Assembly: GCA_016699405.1 (NCBI GenBank)
Contig: CP064972.1
Location: 186,001 to 250,000, forward strand
Direction of reading: 5' to 3'
Source: Holophagales bacterium
GTDB taxonomy: Bacteria; Acidobacteriota; Thermoanaerobaculia; Multivoradales; JAGPDF01
DNA: 64,000 nucleotides
Positions 54,873 to 61,364 of the stretch are shown in pieces (the stretch's first letter is position 1; each line of letters begins with the position of its first letter). The notes beneath the pieces were generated by a model. That model was not told the origin of the DNA, did not search any database, and saw only the letters and a list, made by a program, of their open reading frames with translations. The position numbers and the translations under genes were made by a program.

Positions 54873-55988
54873 TCAGCTCCCCGCAGCCGGCAGCAGGACG
54901 GCGTGGCGCGGATCCCAGCAGAGGAAGGCGCGACTGCCGGGCTCGAACTGCGACCGCTCCTCGAACGGCCGTTCGTTCTGCTCGTAGATCACGTAGCTCT
55001 CGCCGCGCCCGTCACGCACCAGCCAGACGGTGCTCACTCCCTGATAGAGGCGCTCCTGGACCGTCACCGGCAGCGAGGGCAGGCCGCGCGACGTCTGATC
55101 TTCGGCGCGCAGGTCGAGCTTCTCGGGTCGCACGACGAAGCGCACTTCGTCGTGTGGGCGCGTCCCTCCGGCGGGCATCTTGAAATCGACCCCCGGCAGG
55201 AGCGACAGCGAGAGCAGCCCTTCGGCGAGCCCGCGCACGCTGGCGGTGAAGAAGTTGCTCGCCCCCATGAACTCGGCCACGAATTCGGTGCGCGGGTACT
55301 CGAAGAGCTTCGGGGAGGCGTCGAGCTGTTCGATCCGTCCGCGGTTCATCACCGCGATCCGGTCGCTCATCGCCAGCGCCTCCTCTTGATCGTGAGTGAC
55401 GAAGAGAAAGGTGATGCCGAGCCGCCGTTGCAGGCTCTTGAGCTCGACCTGGACCTCCTTGCGCAGCTTCTGGTCGAGCGCGCCGAGCGGCTCGTCGAGC
55501 AGCAACACCGCGGGCTCCGGGGCGAGCGCGCGTGCGAGCGCCACGCGCTGCCGCTGGCCGCCAGAAAGCTGTTCGGGATAGCGGCGATCGAACCCCTCGA
55601 GCCGCACCAGAGCGAGACACTCCTCGACCTTGCGCCGCCGGGCGGCCCGGTCGAGGTTCTTGTAGCGGAGCCCGAAGGCGACGTTCTCTTCCACCGTCAG
55701 GTGCGGAAAGAGGGCGTAGTGCTGGAAAACCAGGTTCACCGGCCGCCGGTAGGGCGGCACCATCGTCACGTCGACGCCGCGGATGCGCACCGTGCCGGTC
55801 GTCGGCAGCTCGAAGCCGCCGATCATTCGCAGGAGGGTGGTCTTGCCGCAGCCGCTCGGACCGAGGAGGCCGAAGAACTCGCCGCTGTGGATGGCGAGCG
55901 AGACGTCGTCGACCGCGACGAAATCGCCGAAGCGCTTCGAGACCCGTTCGATCTCGACGGTCGGCGCGGCCGTGCCCGGTGCTTCCAC
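54873..55988 (-). CDS. potA: spermidine/putrescine ABC transporter ATP-binding protein PotA
   Basis: 371 residues. Walker A GPSGCGKTTLLRMIGG, the signature LSGGQRQRVALARAL, Walker B AVLLLDEPLGALDQK and the switch His in FVTHDQEEALAMSDR. A C-terminal TOBE domain (about 290-365) follows. It energises uptake of polyamines with PotBC. It heads the operon potA-potB-potC-potD-TorF and diverges from the RNA methyltransferase gene. Confidence 0.94.
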   Translation of the reverse strand: MEAPGTAAPTVEIERVSKRFGDFVAVDDVSLAIHSGEFFGLLGPSGCGKTTLLRMIGGFELPTTGTVRIRGVDVTMVPPYRRPVNLVFQHYALFPHLTVEENVAFGLRYKNLDRAARRRKVEECLALVRLEGFDRRYPEQLSGGQRQRVALARALAPEPAVLLLDEPLGALDQKLRKEVQVELKSLQRRLGITFLFVTHDQEEALAMSDRIAVMNRGRIEQLDASPKLFEYPRTEFVAEFMGASNFFTASVRGLAEGLLSLSLLPGVDFKMPAGGTRPHDEVRFVVRPEKLDLRAEDQTSRGLPSLPVTVQERLYQGVSTVWLVRDGRGESYVIYEQNERPFEERSQFEPGSRAFLCWDPRHAVLLPAAGS

Positions 55989-56116
55989 CTAGGAAGGGGC
56001 TCCTCGCCCGGGGACACACGAGGACGACAGGAGGGTCAGCGACGCTTCGCCCATGAGCCCGCCGATTCTCGCACATCGTCGCCGGGCCACGACGCACCTC
56101 GTGGGATGATCCCCCC

Positions 56117-56917
56117 GTGCTGCTCACCTCGGCCGACTCGCTGGCGATCGTCCTCGTCCGACCCAAGGAGGAGGGCAATGTCGGCGCGGCGGCGCGGGCC
56201 ATGGCCAACACCGGCTTCTCCCGCCTGCTCCTCGTCGAGCCCGCCCCGCCGCTCGGCGCGACCGCTCGGGCCTTTGCCGTCGGGGCCGGCGCGATCCTCG
56301 ACCGCGTCGAGCGCCACCCCGACCTGGCGAGCGCGCTCGCCCCCTTCCGCCGGGTGGCGGCGACGAGCTCGGGGCGCGACCGCGCCATGGCGGTTCCGGC
56401 GGTCACCGCACGCGAGCTCCCGTCGCGGCTCGCCGCCGATCCACCGGGCACACCGACGGCGCTGGTCTTCGGCCCCGAACGCTCCGGGCTCACCGCCGAC
56501 GAGCTGGCGCTCGCATCCCTTCTCGTCTCCATTCCGTGCGCCCCGGCGCAGCCGACCCTCAACCTTGCCCAGACCGTGCTGTTGCTCTGCTACGAGCTGT
56601 GGACCGCGACGAGCGGCTCGCTCGCCGCCAGCGGAGAACCGCCGGCGCCGCACGGCGAGGTCGACGGCCTGCTCGCCCAACTCGCCGCTCTGGCCCATGC
56701 GAGCGGCTTCGCCCGGGATGACAGCTACCCGATCGTCGAGCGCGATCTGCGCAATCTTCTCGCCCGGGCGGGGGCGACCTCGCGCGAGGTCCGCATCCTT
56801 CGCGGTCTCGTTCGCCGGACCGCCCGGACGCTCGAACGTCAGGGTCGCGCCAAGCCGGGCGAAGGACCGCCTTCGACGAGGCCACGGCCGGCCGCCGGGA
56901 CGGGTGAGACCGGGTGA
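56117..56917 (+). CDS. TrmH/TrmJ-family RNA methyltransferase (SPOUT)
   Basis: 266 residues from GTG 56117. SPOUT knot motifs: VRPKEEGNVGAAARAMANTG near the N-terminus, ALVFGPERSGLTADELALAS and PCAPAQPTLNLAQTVLLLCY. This is the pattern of TrmJ/LasT enzymes that 2'-O-methylate tRNA position 32 with S-adenosylmethionine. The C-terminus has a helical extension with a basic tail. The gene stands alone after a 128 bp divergent region. Confidence 0.87.
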   Translation: MLLTSADSLAIVLVRPKEEGNVGAAARAMANTGFSRLLLVEPAPPLGATARAFAVGAGAILDRVERHPDLASALAPFRRVAATSSGRDRAMAVPAVTARELPSRLAADPPGTPTALVFGPERSGLTADELALASLLVSIPCAPAQPTLNLAQTVLLLCYELWTATSGSLAASGEPPAPHGEVDGLLAQLAALAHASGFARDDSYPIVERDLRNLLARAGATSREVRILRGLVRRTARTLERQGRAKPGEGPPSTRPRPAAGTGETG

Positions 56918-57002
56918 TAGACTCCCCGGCCTTGGCAGCCCGGGCAGGCCTCCCGCCGCCGCGGGCGCGACCTCCGACCTCCCTGCGAGTCTCTTGCGAC
57001 CG

Positions 57003-57422
57003 ATGATCCGCCCCGCCCGACCGCTCCAGCTCGTCTTTGATCCGACAGCGGAGATCTTCGCCACCGACAGCTCGGGCAGCTTCGCCTTCACGCTGACCCT
57101 CAACGGATCGCCCTCCGTCGACACCGAGCCGTACGACGAGGTCCGCTTCGTCTTCTCCGTCTGGCACCCCGCCGGCGGCAAGTCGATCGACCTCGATCGC
57201 GCCTACCTCGAGCTGCAGGGATCGTTCGACCCGGAAGAGGACCACTGGACCAAGCTCGCCGAGATCGAGCCGGTGGTGGCCCCCTATGGAGCCGGCGACA
57301 CCTTCGACGGCTGGATCGTGCTGCCCGTGATGGCCTCGCGCAGTGCCTACGCCCTGGTCGGCAACGGCTTCGAGCCGCGCAGCCGCCTGCAGGTGCGGGC
57401 CAGCGCCTATCTCGTCTCCTGA
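57003..57422 (+). CDS. conserved-looking small protein of unknown function
   Basis: 139 residues from ATG 57003. No signal peptide or membrane span. The sequence is strand-rich with aromatic and acidic residues (LVFDPTAEIFATDSSGSFAF, EPYDEVRFVFSVWHPAGGKS, IDLDRAYLELQGSFDPEEDH), suggesting a small beta sandwich. The codon use matches the neighbours and it lies between two real genes, which supports a real gene. I do not recognise the family. Confidence 0.65.
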   Translation: MIRPARPLQLVFDPTAEIFATDSSGSFAFTLTLNGSPSVDTEPYDEVRFVFSVWHPAGGKSIDLDRAYLELQGSFDPEEDHWTKLAEIEPVVAPYGAGDTFDGWIVLPVMASRSAYALVGNGFEPRSRLQVRASAYLVS

Positions 57423-57494
57423 CGGCGAGCGCCTCCGCCCGGACGCCGAGCGAGCTCGCGCCGATCGCCGCCGCAACGCACCAAGGAGCGCCCC

Positions 57495-58712
57495 ATGAAG
57501 CACCTCGAGCTGCTTTCCCGCCTCGCCCAGCCGGCGGAGGGCAAGATCGTCCTGCTCGTCCTCGACGGCGTCGGCGACCTGCGCAACGCCGACCAGCCCC
57601 AGACCGCCCTCGAGGCGGCTCGCACCCCGAACCTCGACGCGCTCGCTGCCGGCGGCTCGCTCGGCAGGATCGTCCCGGTCGCCACAGGCGTTACCCCCGG
57701 TAGCGGCCCCGGCCACCTCGCGCTCTTCGGCTACGATCCGAACAGTCCCGAAGGGGACATCGGCCGCGGCATCCTCGAGGCGCTCGGCCTCGGCCTCGAG
57801 CTCCGGCGCGGCGACGTCGCGGCGCGCGGCAACTACGCCACCGCCGACGCCACCGGCCGCCTCACCGACCGGCGGGCCGGACGAATCCCCAGCGAGGAGT
57901 GCCGGCGCGTCACCGCCAAGGCCGCCGCGGCGCTCGCCGGACTTCCCGGCGCCGAGGTGACGCTGGTCCCCGGCGAGGCACACCGGTTCGTCATGCTGCT
58001 GCGCGGCGAAGGGCTGTCGCCGGCGCTTGCCGACACCGACCCGCAGGCGCTCGGCGTGCCGCCGCTCGCGCCCCGGGCGCTCACGCCCGAAGCCGAGCGC
58101 ACGGCCGAGCTCGTCGCCGCGGCGATCGCTCGCATCGAAGGCGCCATCGCCGACGAACCGAAGGCCAACCGGGCACTGCTGCGCGGCTTCTCCCAGCTTC
58201 CTCACCTGCCGCCCATGGGCGAGCTCTACCAGATGCGCCTCGGCGCCTTCGCCGGCTATCCGCTCTACCGCGGCGTCGCCTCGGCCTGCGGCATGGAGGT
58301 GGTCCCCTGCGGCAAGCGGATCGGCGAGATCCTCGCCGTGGTGCGCGAGAACTGGGAGCGTTTCGACTTCTTCTTCCTGCACGTCAAACAGACCGATCAG
58401 GCGGGAGAGGACGGCAACCTGCCGGCGAAGATCGCGACGATCGAAGAGGTCGATGCCGCTCTGCCACAGCTTCTGGCCCTCGGGCCGGCGGTGATCGCGG
58501 TGACCGGCGACCACTCGACGCCGGCCCCGATGAAGGCGCACTCGTGGCACCCGGTGCCGCTCCTCGTCTCCGGCAAGCTCGCCTTCGTCGACGGCGCGAC
58601 CCGCTTCGACGAGAGCTCGGCGATCGGCGGGCACCTCGGCACCTTCCCGTCGCGCGAGCTCGTCGGCCTGCTGCTCGCCCACGCCGGTCGCCTCGCCAAG
58701 TACGGCGCCTGA
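57495..58712 (+). CDS. apgM: archaeal-type cofactor-independent phosphoglycerate mutase
   Basis: 405 residues. Alkaline-phosphatase-superfamily motifs: VLLVLDGVGDLRNA (metal Asp), ATGVTPGSGPGHLALFGYDP (Ser nucleophile within TPGSGPGH), FFFLHVKQTDQAGEDGN and AVTGDHSTPAPMKAHSWHPV (metal ligands). The length of about 400 residues matches aPGAM, not the 510-residue bacterial GpmI. It interconverts 3- and 2-phosphoglycerate. CAAGGAGCGCC precedes the ATG. Its stop overlaps the next ATG by 1 base (TGATG). Confidence 0.92.
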   Translation: MKHLELLSRLAQPAEGKIVLLVLDGVGDLRNADQPQTALEAARTPNLDALAAGGSLGRIVPVATGVTPGSGPGHLALFGYDPNSPEGDIGRGILEALGLGLELRRGDVAARGNYATADATGRLTDRRAGRIPSEECRRVTAKAAAALAGLPGAEVTLVPGEAHRFVMLLRGEGLSPALADTDPQALGVPPLAPRALTPEAERTAELVAAAIARIEGAIADEPKANRALLRGFSQLPHLPPMGELYQMRLGAFAGYPLYRGVASACGMEVVPCGKRIGEILAVVRENWERFDFFFLHVKQTDQAGEDGNLPAKIATIEEVDAALPQLLALGPAVIAVTGDHSTPAPMKAHSWHPVPLLVSGKLAFVDGATRFDESSAIGGHLGTFPSRELVGLLLAHAGRLAKYGA

Positions 58713-59152
58713 TGCCGCTCGTCATCGACGAGTCGATCGCCATCGCCGCTCCGCCCGAGGCGGTCTGGCGCCTGCTCGAGGATCCGGCGAGCTGGAAAGC
58801 CTGGTGGCCGGCCTGCGTCGAGGCACGCACCGTCGACCGGCGGGCGATCCGCGACGGCTCCATCCTCGAGCTGGCGCTCCGTCCTTCCTGGATGACCTTG
58901 AAGTTCAAGCCGCGGGTTGAAGCGGCGACGCCGGGCAAGCACCTCATCTGGGTCGGCCAGGGTGGCGGCGTCACCGGCCGCCACGCCTTCTACCTCGACC
59001 GCCGCCCGGACGGGACGCTGGTTCGCCAGCAAGAGACATTCTCCGGCCCCGGCGTCCTCGTCATGCGCCTCCTCGGGCAGGTCGAGGCGACGCGGCGGAT
59101 GTTCCGCGACAATCTCAAGGGGCTCAAGCGGCTCGCCGAGCGGGCCCTCTAG
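58712..59152 (+). CDS. SRPBCC/START-like ligand-binding family protein
   Basis: 146 residues. Typical polyketide-cyclase/SRPBCC pattern: IDESIAIAAPPEAVWRLLED (first strand and helix), ASWKAWWPACVEAR, then HLIWVGQGGGVTGRHAFYLD and RMFRDNLKGLKRLAERA in the C-terminal helix. Such proteins bind hydrophobic ligands or act as small cyclases. It is translationally coupled to apgM, with no known functional reason. Confidence 0.82.
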   Translation: MPLVIDESIAIAAPPEAVWRLLEDPASWKAWWPACVEARTVDRRAIRDGSILELALRPSWMTLKFKPRVEAATPGKHLIWVGQGGGVTGRHAFYLDRRPDGTLVRQQETFSGPGVLVMRLLGQVEATRRMFRDNLKGLKRLAERAL

Positions 59153-59225
59153 CGCCGCGTCTCGGCGATCCGGCGGGGAACGACTCGGTCCGCGCCGCCA
59201 CCGTTCGGCGCGGACGCACGATCCG

Positions 59226-60044
59226 ATGAGCCATCGCCCGCTCCGACTCGCCGTCATCCTGGCCCGCGGCCTCGGCACGCGATTGCGCGCCGCCGGCGCG
59301 GGCGAGGCGCTCGACGCGCGCCAGGAGCGGGTGGCGGCGCAGGGGCTCAAGGCGATGATGCCGTTCGCCCGGCCGTTCCTCGACTACCAGCTCTCGCGCC
59401 TCGCCGACGCCGGATTCCGCCGCGCCTGCCTGGTGATCGGGCCCGAGCACACGGCGGTGCGGGAGCACTACCGCCGCCATCCGACACGGCGTCTGGCTCT
59501 CGAATTCGCCGAGCAGGCGGAGCCGCACGGCACGGCCGACGCCGTGCTCGCCGCCGAGCGCATCTGCGGTGGTGACGAGTTCGCGGTGCTCAACGGCGAC
59601 AATCTCTACCCGAGCGCGGCGCTCGACTCGCTGCAGGGCCTTGGCGGCAGCGGACTGGTCGCCTTCGAGCCCGCCGGCCTCGTGGCCGGGGGCAATATCC
59701 CGCCGTCGCGGCTTCGCGCCTTCGCGCTGGTGGCCGTCGATTCCTCCGGCACGCTCGCCGCGATCGTCGAGAAGCCCGACGAGGCGGCAGCCCGCGCCCT
59801 GGGGGACGACGCCCTGGTGAGCATGGGCTGCTGGCGTTTCGCACCGTCGATCTTCTCCGCCTGCCGCGCCGTCACACCCTCGCCGCGCGGCGAGCTCGAG
59901 CTGCCCGATGCCGTTCGGCTGGCGTCGGCCGCCGGCGTCCGCTTCGGCGTCGCCCGCTGCGCGGCACCGGTGCTCGACCTCGCCCGCCGCGAGGACGTGC
60001 CGGCGATCGCCGAGCGACTCGCCGCCGAGCGTGTCGACCCATGA
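59226..60044 (+). CDS. sugar nucleotidyltransferase (NTP-transferase fold)
   Basis: 272 residues from ATG 59226. Motif VILARGLGTRLRA (the GxGTRxR loop; the usual AGG is ARG), a distal Lys in QGLKAMMPFARPFLDYQL, LNGDNLYPSAAL (metal NGDN) and VAIVEKP-like sequence (LAAIVEKPDEAA). This is the NTP_transferase family that joins a sugar-1-phosphate to an NTP. The insert between residues 20 and 40 (AAGAGEALDARQERVAAQ) is longer than usual. It overlaps the sugar kinase by 4 bp, so the two likely act in sequence on one sugar. Confidence 0.82.
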   Translation: MSHRPLRLAVILARGLGTRLRAAGAGEALDARQERVAAQGLKAMMPFARPFLDYQLSRLADAGFRRACLVIGPEHTAVREHYRRHPTRRLALEFAEQAEPHGTADAVLAAERICGGDEFAVLNGDNLYPSAALDSLQGLGGSGLVAFEPAGLVAGGNIPPSRLRAFALVAVDSSGTLAAIVEKPDEAAARALGDDALVSMGCWRFAPSIFSACRAVTPSPRGELELPDAVRLASAAGVRFGVARCAAPVLDLARREDVPAIAERLAAERVDP

Positions 60045-61354
60045 GCGCTCCGGGTCACTCGCTGCCGTTCGACACGGCGCTGACGCGCGTTCTCGGCACG
60101 CTCACCGCGGCGGGAGCCTCGGCCGAGCGGTGCGCCTGGCGCGTGCCTGGCCGCCTCGAGGTTCTCGGCAAGCACACCGACTATGCCGGCGGCCGGAGCC
60201 TGCTCGCCGCAACCGAGCCCGCCCTCGTCGTCGCCGCCGCGCCGCGCGGCGATCGCCGGGTGCGCGTCACCGACGTCGGGCGCGACGCCGTCGTCGAGCT
60301 CGCGCTGGCGCCCGATCTCGCGATCGACCACGGCAGCTGGGGGCGCTATCCGACGAGCGTCGCGCGACGGCTCGCGCGCGACTTCCCCGACCTCGGCACC
60401 GGCGCCGAGATCGCCTTCGCCAGCAGCCTGCCGTCCGCCGCCGGCGTCAGCAGCTCGAGCGCTCTGGTGGTCGCGATGTTCACCGCGCTCGCCGCGGTCA
60501 ACGACCTCGCCGCGCGCCCCGATTACCGCGACGCCCTTCCCGACGGCGCGTCGCTCGCCACCTATCTCGGGTCGATCGAGAGCGGCGCGGCGTACGGACC
60601 GTTCGCCGCCGACTTTGGCGTCGGCACGGCCGGCGGCAGCGAGGACCACACGGCGATCCTGCTCGGCCGACGCGGCGCGCTCGGTCGGTTCGCTTTCTGT
60701 CCCGTCCGACCCGAAGCCGCGGTTCCGCTTCCCGCGGGGCTCGCCTTCGTCGTCGCGGGGAGCGGCGTCCACGCCGCGAAGGCCTCCGGGGCACGCGACG
60801 CCTTCAACCGCCTCGCGTCGACCGCTGCCGCCCTCGTCGCTGTCTGGCGCCGCGCTACCGGAGGAGACGAGTCGACGCTCGGGGCGATTCTCGAGCTCCC
60901 GGGAGCTGCCGAACGGCTCGCCGGGCTCGTCCGCGCCAGCGCCGAGGCGGGGATCCCGCCGCCCGAGCTCCTCGCCCGGCTCGACCAGTTCGTGCTCGAG
61001 AGCGAGCACGCGGTCCCTGGCGCCGCTGCGGCGCTCGTCGACGGCGATCTCGGGAGGTTCGCCGCCTGGGTCGAGCGCTCGGTCGAGGCCGGGGTGCGCG
61101 GCCTCGGCAATCAGGTCCCGGAGACGCTGGCCCTCGTTGCCAGCGCCCGGCGTCTCGGGGCGATCGCCGCCTCGCCGTTCGGCGCCGGATTCGGCGGCAG
61201 CGTCTGGGCGCTGCTGCCGGCGGACGACGCCGCCTCCTTCGGCGAGACCTGGCTCGCCGACCACCGCGCGGCCTTCCCCGCCTGCGCCGCGCGCGCCGGC
61301 TTCTTTCTCACCGGCGCGGCCGACGGATTGAGCCCGCTGCTCGGAGTTGCGTGA
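60041..61354 (+). CDS. galactokinase-like GHMP sugar kinase
   Basis: 437 residues. GHMP motifs: PGRLEVLGKHTDYAGGRSLL (galactokinase signature, with Lys in place of the usual Glu of GEHTDY), FASSLPSAAGVSSSSALVVA (ATP loop), and SPFGAGFGGSVWALL near the C-terminus. Its products are sugar-1-phosphates. The altered signature and the partner nucleotidyltransferase suggest a substrate other than plain galactose, or an anomeric sugar such as a uronate or N-acetyl sugar; not decided by sequence. It overlaps the NTase gene by 4 bp. Confidence 0.85.
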   Translation: MSAPGHSLPFDTALTRVLGTLTAAGASAERCAWRVPGRLEVLGKHTDYAGGRSLLAATEPALVVAAAPRGDRRVRVTDVGRDAVVELALAPDLAIDHGSWGRYPTSVARRLARDFPDLGTGAEIAFASSLPSAAGVSSSSALVVAMFTALAAVNDLAARPDYRDALPDGASLATYLGSIESGAAYGPFAADFGVGTAGGSEDHTAILLGRRGALGRFAFCPVRPEAAVPLPAGLAFVVAGSGVHAAKASGARDAFNRLASTAAALVAVWRRATGGDESTLGAILELPGAAERLAGLVRASAEAGIPPPELLARLDQFVLESEHAVPGAAAALVDGDLGRFAAWVERSVEAGVRGLGNQVPETLALVASARRLGAIAASPFGAGFGGSVWALLPADDAASFGETWLADHRAAFPACAARAGFFLTGAADGLSPLLGVA

Positions 61355-61364
61355 GGAGGTCCCC

